Positions 26,372 through 33,929 of a DNA stretch of 64,000 nucleotides are shown here, piece by piece. Within the stretch, counting starts at the first letter, position 1, and each line of letters starts with the position of its first letter. A program made the position numbers and the translations under genes. This DNA is from Halomonas denitrificans. GTDB taxonomy: Bacteria; Pseudomonadota; Gammaproteobacteria; Xanthomonadales; Wenzhouxiangellaceae. Where the stretch lies: positions 434,001 through 498,000 of the forward strand of contig JAHVKF010000003.1 of NCBI GenBank assembly GCA_019800895.1, written 5' to 3'. The notes under the pieces were generated by a model. The model was not told where the DNA came from and did not search any database. It was given only the letters and a program-made list of their open reading frames with translations.

Positions 26372-28162
26372 TCAATCGACCTGGTTCAGGGCCTGCGTGT
26401 GGGGCGTTCGATCGACCAGTTCGCGCGGCAGGACTTCCGTGTCTTCGAGGCCGTTGCGCTTGAGGAAATCGAGCCGCGTTCCGCTGCGCGAGAGCTTGCC
26501 GGAGGACGTGCGCGGCAGCGTGTGCAATGGAACCAGCTCGATCAGGCAGGCGATGCCGAACTCGGACTGGATCTGCTGCTTGAGACGCTCGACCAGGCGG
26601 GCCTGGCGAAACGGGTCCTGTTCACGGCACTGGACGACCAGGACCGCGACCTCGCTGCCGTCTTCGGAGGCGATGGCGAAGGCCGAGGCGTCTTCGGGTC
26701 GGACCTCCGGCTGCTGTTCGGCGAGATACTCCAGGTCCTGCGGCCAGATGTTCCGGCCGTTGATGATCAACAGATCCTTGGCGCGGCCGGTGATGTAGAG
26801 CGAATCGCCGGCGCGATAGCCGACGTCGCCGGTGTTGAGCCAACCGTCGCCGGTCAGCGCTTCGGCGGTCGCCTGCTCGTTGTTCGCGTAGCCCGACATC
26901 ACGCTCGGGCCTCGCAGGTGAATCGTCCCGCAGTGACGCTCGGGGAGCAGGTTGCCGTCGGCATCGCGGATCTCGACCTCGTAGTCGGGCAGCGGCCGGC
27001 CGCAATTGACGAATTCGGTGACCCGCAGTTCGTCGTCGGTCGTGATCGGCTCGGCGCGACGCTCGCGGGCCAGCAGGTCCGCGTCCAGCCGGTCGACTTC
27101 CAGCCCCTGGCCGAGCGGCGCGAAGCTGACTGCCAGGGAACATTCGGCCATGCCGTAGCAGGGCAGGAACGCCGACTCGGAGAAGCGGGCCTCCGCCAGC
27201 GCTTCGGCGAAACGATGCAGCCAGTTCGAGCGGATCATCTCCGCGCCGACGCCGGCCACGCGCCAGGCCGACAGGTCGTAGCGCGATACGTCGCCCGGGC
27301 GCAGGCGGCGAGCGACCAGCGCGAAACCGAACGGCGGTGCGTAGGAAATCGTCGCGGCGTTCCGCGACATCAGTTCCAGCCACAGGCGCGGGCGCATCGC
27401 GAAATCGCGGGTGCCGAGATAGTCGACCGAGAGCTGCGAGACCACCGGTCCCAGGATCAGGCCCACGAGGCCCATGTCGTGGTAGAACGGCAGCCACGAC
27501 ATGTAGCGGTCGCCGCGCCGGATCTGGACGCCGTATTGCAGGATGCCGGCCAGGTTGGTCAGCACCGCGCGCTGGGTGATCATCGTGCCGCGCGGGAAAC
27601 GCGTGCTGCCGGACGTGTACTGGAGGTACGCCAGATCGTCGGCACCGGGCGCTTCGGGCAGTTCCGTCGCCGGCTCCAGCGCGTCGAAGGCGTCCAGCGT
27701 GCCGCTGACCGCCAGGTCCAGCCCGTCGACCGCGTCGCGCAGGAACGGTTCGAAATCGGACGAGGCGTAGGCAGCACGCGCCCGGCAATCCTGCAGCAGT
27801 GCGCGCAGGTGCTTGACGAATGCAGTCTTTCCGCCGAGATGCACCGCCGCCGGCAGCGGCACCGGGACGAGGCCGGCGTACTGGCAGGCGAAGAACATGA
27901 CGTGGAACTCGGGCTGCGTATCGGCGACCAGTGCGATGCGGCTGCCTCGCGGCAGACCGAGACCGGCGAGCTTCAGCGCGGTGGAGCGCGCTCTCTCGCG
28001 AAGATCGCTGTAGGTCATGACCGACGTCAGCTCGCCCCGGCCGTTGTGGAAATTGCAGCCCGTGGTCCCCTGGGCGGCGTAGTCCAGCGCTTCGGCGAGG
28101 CTCCGATAGCCGGAGGTTTTCAACGGCAGCGAATTCTGCGTGGGGGTTGGCTTCAGGCTCAA
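26372..28162 (-). CDS. Fatty acyl-AMP ligase (FAAL-type), sphingolipid locus
   Basis: About 596 residues, ANL superfamily. The phosphate loop is 'YLQYTSGSTRFPRGTMIT', followed by 'MSWLPFYHDMGLVGLILGPV', 'CYGMAECSLAVSF' and 'GWLNTGDVGYRAGDSLYITG', the pattern of fatty acyl-AMP ligases that load acyl chains onto carrier proteins. It would activate a fatty acid and load the adjacent ACP. The start is uncertain. The TTG at 28162 has AAGGGA eight bases upstream and lies downstream of a TATAAT box at 28237-28242. The frame stays open to a TTG at 28225, but that lies at the predicted transcription start and lacks a ribosome site. First gene of the left operon. Confidence 0.87.
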   Translation of the reverse strand: MSLKPTPTQNSLPLKTSGYRSLAEALDYAAQGTTGCNFHNGRGELTSVMTYSDLRERARSTALKLAGLGLPRGSRIALVADTQPEFHVMFFACQYAGLVPVPLPAAVHLGGKTAFVKHLRALLQDCRARAAYASSDFEPFLRDAVDGLDLAVSGTLDAFDALEPATELPEAPGADDLAYLQYTSGSTRFPRGTMITQRAVLTNLAGILQYGVQIRRGDRYMSWLPFYHDMGLVGLILGPVVSQLSVDYLGTRDFAMRPRLWLELMSRNAATISYAPPFGFALVARRLRPGDVSRYDLSAWRVAGVGAEMIRSNWLHRFAEALAEARFSESAFLPCYGMAECSLAVSFAPLGQGLEVDRLDADLLARERRAEPITTDDELRVTEFVNCGRPLPDYEVEIRDADGNLLPERHCGTIHLRGPSVMSGYANNEQATAEALTGDGWLNTGDVGYRAGDSLYITGRAKDLLIINGRNIWPQDLEYLAEQQPEVRPEDASAFAIASEDGSEVAVLVVQCREQDPFRQARLVERLKQQIQSEFGIACLIELVPLHTLPRTSSGKLSRSGTRLDFLKRNGLEDTEVLPRELVDRTPHTQALNQVD

Positions 28163-28236
28163 ACCGATGTTCCCTTGTTGTTCTGCGTTCTCGCGTAGAA
28201 TCGCCAGCGAGATGTTTTTTAACAAAATCTAATCGA

Positions 28237-28265
28237 CCATTATAAGACGCTGGCGTGTCAATGGA
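28237..28265 (-). promoter_or_regulatory. Putative sigma-70 promoter of the left sphingolipid operon
   Basis: On the minus strand a perfect TATAAT is preceded by a 17-base spacer and TTTCCA (four of six matches to TTGACA). The region 28190-28350 is strikingly AT-rich for this genome. A perfect TTGACA also occurs but only 11 bases from TATAAT, too close to serve. The divergent operon starts at 28384, so the same stretch must hold promoters for both directions. Confidence 0.6.
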
Positions 28266-28383
28266 AACACGTCTGGCCGGGCGCAACTTCGCAACACGCT
28301 ATTCCGAGCGCGCTTCATATTGTGTTAATGATCGCAATTCTGCAATATTCCGGCCCGATTATGCCAGTCGGGCGTTGTCGGCC

Positions 28384-29601
28384 ATGAGGCCGGCATGCCG
28401 CGGGGTCGACCTGCGCCCGGTGCGCACGCGCCGGGACTGGCTGCGTTTCCACGCGCTGCCCGAGCGCCTCTACGCCGCCGATCCGAACTGGATTCCACCG
28501 CTGAAGCTCCAGCAGCGTCAACTCTGGGCGCCGCGCAACCCGTTCTTCGAGCACGCGTCCGGCTGCGCCTGGATCGCCCTGCGCGACGGCAGGACCGTCG
28601 GACGCATCAGCGCCCAGGTCGACCGCCTGAACGAAAGCGAGGGCCGCGCGGACCTCGGCTGGTTCGGGCAGCTGGAAGCCGAAGACGACCTCGACGTGTT
28701 CGCCGCGCTGACCGGGGCCGCCGCCGATTGGCTGGGGCGAGCGGGCCGTCGCCGCATGCAGGGTCCCTTCGACCTGTCGATCAACCAGCAGTGCGGCCTC
28801 CTGGTCGACGGTTTCGATTCCCCGCCGATGATGCTGATGGGCCACGCGCCGCCGTATTACCGGTCGCGCCTGGCCGAGCTCGGCTTCGAAACCGCCGCGA
28901 CGCTGCTGGCCTACCAGGGGTCGCCGGCCTTCGACGATCCGCGCGGCATGCGCCGCGTTCTCGCGCGCCTCGGCGACCGCGTTCGCCTGCGCTCGATCGA
29001 CCGCGGTGAACTCGATCGGCACGCCGAGACCATGCGCGGCCTGTTCAACGACGCCTGGTCGGACAACTGGGGCTTCGTGCCGATGACCGAGAACGAGTTC
29101 CGGCACGCGATCCACGACATGAAACTGCTGATCCGCCCCGGCTATGTCCAGCTCGCGCTGCTCGACGACCGCCCGGCGGCCTTCATGGTGGCCCTGCCGG
29201 ATCTCAACGAGCTGACCCGCGATCTCGGCGGCCGGCTGTTTCCGGTCGGCGCGATCAAGCTGCTGTGGCGGGTCTGGCGCAAGTCGAACCGGCGCGTGCG
29301 GGTACCGCTGATGGGCGTGGCCGCACAGCACCATCGGAGCGTGACCGGTGCCGCGCTGAGCTACGCCATGATGGCGGCCACCCGGGACCACCTCCTGGCC
29401 GACGGCGTGGCCTGGGCGGAGCAGTCGTGGATTCTCGAGCAGAACCGCGGCATGCGATCGCTGATCGAGTCGCTGGGCATGCGCGTCGCCAAGCGGTACG
29501 AGATCGTCGAACGCGAGATTGCATCGCCGACCTCCGATCTGCCCGGCAACTCGCCCAACGATCCGCTCGGCGACCCGGCGCCGGACCGATCCGGGCGATG
29601 A
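28384..29601 (+). CDS. GNAT-fold acyltransferase, candidate bacterial ceramide synthase (bCerS)
   Basis: A 405-residue protein of the long GNAT-like group. N-terminal 'RTRRDWLRFHALPERLYAAD' and 'PNWIPPLKLQQRQLW', central 'MQGPFDLSINQQCGLLVDGF' and C-terminal 'VAWAEQSWILEQNRGMRSLI' fit what I recall of bCerS homologues, which N-acylate sphinganine with acyl-CoA in bacteria. Divergence from the SPT/ACP/reductase/ligase operon supports the role. No signal peptide or membrane segment is clear. The ATG at 28384 has no good ribosome site; an open frame continues upstream through AT-rich promoter DNA and is unlikely to be coding. Its stop overlaps the nucleotidyltransferase start (ATGA). Confidence 0.75.
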   Translation: MRPACRGVDLRPVRTRRDWLRFHALPERLYAADPNWIPPLKLQQRQLWAPRNPFFEHASGCAWIALRDGRTVGRISAQVDRLNESEGRADLGWFGQLEAEDDLDVFAALTGAAADWLGRAGRRRMQGPFDLSINQQCGLLVDGFDSPPMMLMGHAPPYYRSRLAELGFETAATLLAYQGSPAFDDPRGMRRVLARLGDRVRLRSIDRGELDRHAETMRGLFNDAWSDNWGFVPMTENEFRHAIHDMKLLIRPGYVQLALLDDRPAAFMVALPDLNELTRDLGGRLFPVGAIKLLWRVWRKSNRRVRVPLMGVAAQHHRSVTGAALSYAMMAATRDHLLADGVAWAEQSWILEQNRGMRSLIESLGMRVAKRYEIVEREIASPTSDLPGNSPNDPLGDPAPDRSGR

Positions 29602-30398
29602 GTTCCGGCGCGCTTGCGATCGTGGTCCTGGCCGGCGACCGGGGCCCCGGCGACCCGCTCGCCGCGGCGGCGGGGGTTCCGGGCAAGGTGCTGGTGCCGG
29701 TAGCCGGCCGGGCCATGCTGCTTCGGGTGCTCGATGCTGCAGGCGGCCTCGACGCCGATCCGCCGATCCGCCTGGTGCGGCCGGATCATGCTGCCTACGG
29801 GGCCGCGCTGACCGGCAGCCCCGAAACCCGGCGAATCGAACCCGCCGCCGGCCCGGCCGCCAGCGTGTCCGCCGCGATGGCCGATATCGATGTCGGTCGT
29901 CCGGTGCTGGTCCTGACCGGCGACCACCCTTTGCTGACCGCCGATCGACTCCGCCGCTTCATCGACCAGGCGGCCGCCACGGGTGCCGACGCCGTGGTCG
30001 GCCTGGCCGATGCCGACGCCGTCCAGGCGCGTTTTCCAGAGGGTCGCCGGACGCGCTACCGCTTCGCCGATCGGCGGGTCTGCGGCACCAACCTGTTTCT
30101 CGTGCGCACCGCGGCAGGGCGGCGGCTGATCGCCCAATGGCAGGCCTTCGAGCGCGACCGCAAGCGACCCTGGCGGATCATCCGGCGTCTCGGCGTGATC
30201 AATCTGATTCGCTACCTGCGCCGTCGCCTGACCGTGGACGACGCGTTCGCGGCGCTGTCGAAACGCTTGGGCGTGACCGCCGCGCCGGTGCTCGTCGATT
30301 GGCCGGAAGCCGCCGTGGACGTCGACACGCCCGATGACCTTGCGCTGGTCGAGCGGGTCTTCGCCGAGCAGGCCGCGGCGGACGGAGCGTCGCGATGA
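29598..30398 (+). CDS. MobA-like nucleotidyltransferase, sphingolipid locus
   Basis: A 266-residue protein with an NTP-transferase Rossmann-like fold. The N-terminal signature 'LAGDRGPGDPLAAAAGVPGK' then 'VLVPVAGRAMLLRVLDA' is the nucleotide-binding loop, and 'VLVLTGDHPLLTADRLRRFI' holds the metal-binding Asp. The C-terminal half ('VCGTNLFLVRTAAGRRLI', 'WPEAAVDVDTPDDLALVE') is typical of a family often labelled nucleotidyltransferase. MobA itself is unlikely because no molybdopterin genes are near. By context it could activate a head-group precursor (for example a CDP-linked moiety) for ceramide modification. That is inference. It overlaps both neighbours by four bases. Confidence 0.8.
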   Translation: MSSGALAIVVLAGDRGPGDPLAAAAGVPGKVLVPVAGRAMLLRVLDAAGGLDADPPIRLVRPDHAAYGAALTGSPETRRIEPAAGPAASVSAAMADIDVGRPVLVLTGDHPLLTADRLRRFIDQAAATGADAVVGLADADAVQARFPEGRRTRYRFADRRVCGTNLFLVRTAAGRRLIAQWQAFERDRKRPWRIIRRLGVINLIRYLRRRLTVDDAFAALSKRLGVTAAPVLVDWPEAAVDVDTPDDLALVERVFAEQAAADGASR

Positions 30399-31462
30399 AG
30401 CGCATCGAGCGCTACGTCGCCGCCCAGCTGCTGCGGCCGATCTTCGGCGTCTTCTCGGTCGTGCTGCTGGTAATGCTGGCCTACTACTTCTCCAGCTACC
30501 TTGCCGACGCGGTCATCGATCGGCTTTCCATCGGCGCGGTGGTCACGCTCGCGACCCTGAAGCTCGGTCTGTTCTTCGACGTGTTGATTCCGGCCGCGAT
30601 CTTTCTCGGCACCATCACCGGGTTGGGACGCCTGCAGAGCGGTTACGAGATGACCGCCATCGCCGCCTCGGGCGTCGGTCGCGCCAGGATCGTTCGCGCG
30701 GTGCTGGCCATCGCGCTGCTCGGCGTGCTGCTCGTTGCCGCGATCACCCACGTGTTCCGGCCCTGGGCCTACGAGACCCTGTACCGGATGGAAGGCGAGC
30801 TGGTCGCCCGCGTCGACCTGTCGCGGGTCGAGCCGGGGCGGTTCGAGATCGGCGACGAGGAGTGGATGATCTTCGCCGAGGCCCGGGACGGGTCGGTGCT
30901 CTACGACGTCCTGGTCCACCAACGCACGCCGACCTATCGCAACCTGCTGCGCGCCGAGCAGCTGGCGCAGCGCGACGGGGCGGACGGCTCGATCGCGCTG
31001 GAGTTCAGCGGGGACGTCCGCTCCTACCGGCTGCAGCAGGGCGGCGACGCCGACCTGGTCGGCCGCAGCGAGCGCCTGGTCGTGCAGTTCGATCCGCCCG
31101 AACCGGTCGAGCCCTCGCGCAAGCGGCGCGAGCTCGGCCTGACGGAACTCATGGCCGGCGGCGGGGCGCTGGAATGGGGCGAGTTGCAGTGGCGCACGCT
31201 GATGCCGCTGTCGGTGGTCGTGCTCGCCGGACTGGCGCTCGCGGTTGCGCGGATCAATCCGCGGCACGGACAGACCTCGCGGGTGATTCTCGCCACGGTG
31301 CTGGTCACGCTCTACTTTGCCGCGGTCGGCACGCTGGCCAATCGGGTCGATGCCGCGACCATGCCGATCTGGCCCGGTCTGTTCTGGGCGCCGCTGGGCA
31401 CCCTGGTCTTCGTCGGCCTGCGGCTCTGGCGCAACTGGCGTGGACCCGGAGCGCCGTTGTGA
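30395..31462 (+). CDS. lptF: LptF-type permease of a lipid exporter
   Basis: A 355-residue YjgP/YjgQ family protein. Three N-terminal helices ('MKRIERYVAAQLLRPIFGVF', 'LKLGLFFDVLIPAAIFLGTI'), the coupling-helix region 'LGRLQSGYEMTAIAASGVGR', a periplasmic beta-jellyroll (about residues 130-265) and three C-terminal helices are seen. LptF and LptG form the transmembrane part of the LptB2FG transporter that extracts lipopolysaccharide. In most gammaproteobacteria lptF is divergent from pepA; here it sits inside a ceramide locus and overlaps the nucleotidyltransferase gene (ATGA). It may be a second pair specialised for sphingolipid export, or the only pair in this genome. Confidence 0.88.
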   Translation: MKRIERYVAAQLLRPIFGVFSVVLLVMLAYYFSSYLADAVIDRLSIGAVVTLATLKLGLFFDVLIPAAIFLGTITGLGRLQSGYEMTAIAASGVGRARIVRAVLAIALLGVLLVAAITHVFRPWAYETLYRMEGELVARVDLSRVEPGRFEIGDEEWMIFAEARDGSVLYDVLVHQRTPTYRNLLRAEQLAQRDGADGSIALEFSGDVRSYRLQQGGDADLVGRSERLVVQFDPPEPVEPSRKRRELGLTELMAGGGALEWGELQWRTLMPLSVVVLAGLALAVARINPRHGQTSRVILATVLVTLYFAAVGTLANRVDAATMPIWPGLFWAPLGTLVFVGLRLWRNWRGPGAPL

Positions 31463-32532
31463 AGGTGCTCGACCGCTACCTGATGACGCGACTGGTCCGC
31501 GGCTACGGCGGCATGGCGTTGGCCGTCGGCGCCCTGGTCTGGCTGACCGCGCTGCTCGACGCCCTGGGCGAGGCCGGCGGCCGCTCGAACATGCTCGGCA
31601 CGCTGTGGTCGGCCACGACCGCCGTGCCCGTACAGCTGATCGACCTCCTGCCGGTGGTCACGGTGCTGGCGACCGCGAGCGTGCTCGCCGGCCTGCAGGC
31701 CCAGCGCGAACTGACGGTGATGCGGGCCGCCGGAACGTCGCTGCTCCACGTGACCCGGTTGGCCCTGGTTCCCGCGCTGGCGGTCGCGCTGGCCGCGCTG
31801 GCCGCCCTGCAGTTCCTGGCCCCGGTGCTCTATCCGCCCGGCGAGCGCATCGAACAGGGCCAGGCGGCCGCGCCCGGCGAAAGCAGCCTGTGGCATCCGT
31901 GGCACGGTCTCTGGGTGCGTTCGGACGTCGACTTCATGAACGTGGGACGGTTCGATCCCGGGCAGCTTCCCGGCGAAATCGCGATCTACGAGTTCGACGA
32001 GGACGGCGCGTTCGAGCGCCAGATCCGCGCCGAGCGCGCGGTGCCGGCGCCGCAGACCTGGACCCTGGAGGAGGTCACGGTCAAGCGCATCGACGATGTC
32101 GGTCGACCGCGCATCGAACGGCACGACACCTACCGCTGGTCGTCGTTCCTGACCGCACGTCAGCTCGAGCTGTTCCGGCAACCACCGTCCAGCCTGCCCT
32201 TGTCCGACCTGTGGACCTATGTGGCCAGCCTGAAGGACCGCGCCCAGGATGCATCGGAGTTCGAGCTGGTGCTGTGGCGGCGGATCACGCTGCCGCTGGC
32301 CGGCATCGGCATGGTGCTGATCGCCGCGGCGCTGGCGGCGTCGCCCGGCAAGGGCCGCGGCTTCAGCCTCAAGCTGGTTGCGGCGATCGGGATCGGGCTG
32401 GGATACCACCTGCTGGCCGGCATGGCCGGATTCTTTGCCCTGGTCACCGACCTGCCGCCGGCGCCGGTGGTCCTGGTCCCGCCGTTGCTGCTGGTGGCTG
32501 TTGCGACCGTACTTCTCGCGCGAAGCCGCTGA
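31459..32532 (+). CDS. lptG: LptG-type permease of a lipid exporter
   Basis: A 357-residue partner of the preceding LptF. It begins with GTG in a GTGA overlap. The N-terminus 'VKVLDRYLMTRLVRGYGGMA', the coupling region 'GLQAQRELTVMRAAGTSL' and a periplasmic jellyroll (about 135-265) are followed by 'LVLWRRITLPLAGIGMVLIA' and two further helices. LptG usually provides much of the lateral gate contact for the lipid. The neighbouring LptB ATPase and LptC are not in the window, so the ATPase must be encoded elsewhere. It is the last gene of the right operon, and a hairpin follows 27 bases after the stop. Confidence 0.87.
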   Translation: MKVLDRYLMTRLVRGYGGMALAVGALVWLTALLDALGEAGGRSNMLGTLWSATTAVPVQLIDLLPVVTVLATASVLAGLQAQRELTVMRAAGTSLLHVTRLALVPALAVALAALAALQFLAPVLYPPGERIEQGQAAAPGESSLWHPWHGLWVRSDVDFMNVGRFDPGQLPGEIAIYEFDEDGAFERQIRAERAVPAPQTWTLEEVTVKRIDDVGRPRIERHDTYRWSSFLTARQLELFRQPPSSLPLSDLWTYVASLKDRAQDASEFELVLWRRITLPLAGIGMVLIAAALAASPGKGRGFSLKLVAAIGIGLGYHLLAGMAGFFALVTDLPPAPVVLVPPLLLVAVATVLLARSR

Positions 32533-32559
32533 GGCGGTTCATCGAGAGCTCGAACGAAA

Positions 32560-32582
32560 ACGCCCCGGATCGGCCGGGGCGT
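32560..32582. terminator. Terminator-like hairpin after lptG
   Basis: A nine-base stem, acgccccgg paired with ccggggcgt around a five-base loop, preceded by AAAA. The T-tract downstream is poor (cgtcgtcgt), while the A-tract would give a U-tract on the minus strand. It ends the right sphingolipid operon and faces the HiPIP gene coming from the other side. Confidence 0.65.
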
Positions 32583-32693
32583 CGTCGTATGGCGCTCGGG
32601 TTCGTGGTCGCCTCGAGGAGGGACAAGCGGCGGGCGAACCGGGGCGAACGATCGCGCCCCGGCTTGCGGTCACCGACGAACCGATTCCGGCAA

Positions 32694-33020
32694 TCAGCCC
32701 TGGGCCTGGACCCAGGCGCTGCACCAGCCGTTCTTGTTGACCAGCTTACCGGGGAAGATGGCGCAGCCGATCCACTCGCCGTCGCCGCCCTGCGCGAGCT
32801 GGCAGTTGGCGCATTTCTGCGCAACCTCGTGCGACGCGTACTGGCCGCTGTCGACCTCCTCGGTGTTGTGGACGTAGCCCAGGGCTGCGGCCTGCGCGTC
32901 GCCCGGGTCGAGCTGCTCCTGCGCGAGCGCCTCGCCGAAGCGGGTCATGGTCGGAAGGATCAGGGCCAGCGAGCCCGCGCCGGCGAGCTTGAACAGGTTT
33001 CTGCGGGAACACTTCGACAT
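32694..33020 (-). CDS. High-potential iron-sulfur protein (HiPIP), Tat-exported
   Basis: A 108-residue protein. A twin-arginine signal (CSRRNLFKLAGAGSLAL) occupies residues 4-33. The mature part has the four cluster cysteines Cys70, Cys73, Cys86 and Cys100 in the HiPIP spacing CxxC-x12-C-x13-C, with 'GWCSAW' at the end. HiPIPs carry one electron in the periplasm, between the bc1 complex and terminal oxidases or photosynthetic centres. The ATG at 33020 follows AAGGAG at about six bases, and a longer in-frame start at 33110 lacks this and would bury the Tat signal. A possible iron-regulator site lies about 100 bp upstream. Confidence 0.92.
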   Translation of the reverse strand: MSKCSRRNLFKLAGAGSLALILPTMTRFGEALAQEQLDPGDAQAAALGYVHNTEEVDSGQYASHEVAQKCANCQLAQGGDGEWIGCAIFPGKLVNKNGWCSAWVQAQG

Positions 33021-33253
33021 GGGAACTCCTTGCAACGGAAGGCCGTGGTTTGGGTCTATCTCAGCGAGGATGGAGTCTACTGCATGTACGGGACCTGAAC
33101 CGCGATGCAATCGTCACGCTGCGATGATCATTCGCATTCGTAAGTCATTCTCATTTCGAAGGTTTTTTTCCGGCGTCCCGCTCGCGGCCGTGGGATCGGA
33201 AGGCGGGGTTCCGGGGACTGTTCCGGTTCGCCGGGGATCGGCGTTCGGGCAAG
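33021..33253. other. Upstream region of the HiPIP gene
   Basis: Gene-free stretch between the HiPIP start and the fasciclin terminator. It has an AT-rich patch at 33124-33170 holding two direct copies of the ten-base pattern cattcNcatt, at 33129-33138 and 33146-33155. No small open frame with a ribosome site was seen. Confidence 0.5.
33129..33155. promoter_or_regulatory. Possible Fur-like half-site pair
   Basis: The sequence cattcgcatt, seven bases, then cattctcatt. The element attctcatt resembles one half of the gammaproteobacterial Fur box (aatgagaatnattctcatt), but here the copies are direct, not inverted, so a complete Fur site is not seen. An iron link to a HiPIP gene would make sense but is speculative. 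Confidence 0.3.
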
Positions 33254-33280
33254 AAAAAAGCGGGCGCCGAAGCGCCCGCT
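33254..33280 (-). terminator. Strong intrinsic terminator of the fasciclin gene
   Basis: On the minus strand agcgggcgc, loop ttcg, gcgcccgct and then TTTTTT. It lies about 60 bases after the fasciclin stop codon and points in its direction. Confidence 0.92.
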
Positions 33281-33341
33281 CGATCGTAGGCTCCACCGCG
33301 TTCGATCGCGGCGCAGCCGTTCGTCGATCATCCGTGATGGA

Positions 33342-33827
33342 TCACGGGATGAGGACGGTGTCGATCACGTGGATCACGCCGTTGCTGGCCATGATGTCGG
33401 TGGTCACGACGTTCGCATCATCGACCATCACACCCGAATCGGTGACCGAAATATCGATGTCCGAGCCCTGCACGGTGGTCGCGCTGTCGAGTTCGACCAC
33501 GTCGGCCGCGGTGACCTTGCCGGCGACCACGTGATAGGTGAGAACCGCGGTGAGTTGTTCCTGGTCGGCCAGCAGGGCATTCAGCTGTTCCGAGGGAATC
33601 TTGGCGAAGGCTTCGTCGGTCGGTGCAAAGACCGTGAAAGGCCCTTCGCCCTTCAGCGTTTCGACCAGGCCGGCGGCTTCAAGGGCGGTGGCCAGCGTAT
33701 TGAACGATCCGGCTTCGACGGCCGTGTCGACGATGTCCTTCTTTTCGCCGTGGTGCCCGGCCAGGGCCGGCAGGGCGAGCGCGAAGGCCAGCAGGGATGC
33801 GATTGCGATACGGTATGCAGCGTTCAT
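33342..33827 (-). CDS. Exported fasciclin (FAS1) domain protein
   Basis: A 161-residue protein with signal peptide ([20 protein letters not shown], cleavage near ALA-GHHG) and a single FAS1 domain: '[20 protein letters not shown]', '[20 protein letters not shown]', '[15 protein letters not shown]' and the terminal '[15 protein letters not shown]'. FAS1 domains act in adhesion or as periplasmic binding modules. An AAGGAG lies seven bases before the ATG. It is a single-gene unit with its own strong terminator. Confidence 0.93.
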   Translation of the reverse strand: MNAAYRIAIASLLAFALALPALAGHHGEKKDIVDTAVEAGSFNTLATALEAAGLVETLKGEGPFTVFAPTDEAFAKIPSEQLNALLADQEQLTAVLTYHVVAGKVTAADVVELDSATTVQGSDIDISVTDSGVMVDDANVVTTDIMASNGVIHVIDTVLIP

Positions 33828-33929
33828 TGAGCACTCCTTTGAGTGAGTGGTTGAGGACCCCGTGGGTCGACATGACCCATCGGACCGCGCCAGTCTGCGG
33901 GTGCCACATCGTTTTCCTGTGGAGTTTCG

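Noticed and set aside
28163-28225. Outer TTG start for the acyl-AMP ligase
   Set aside because: No ribosome site, and it coincides with the predicted transcription start after TATAAT. The TTG at 28162 has AAGGGA at proper distance.
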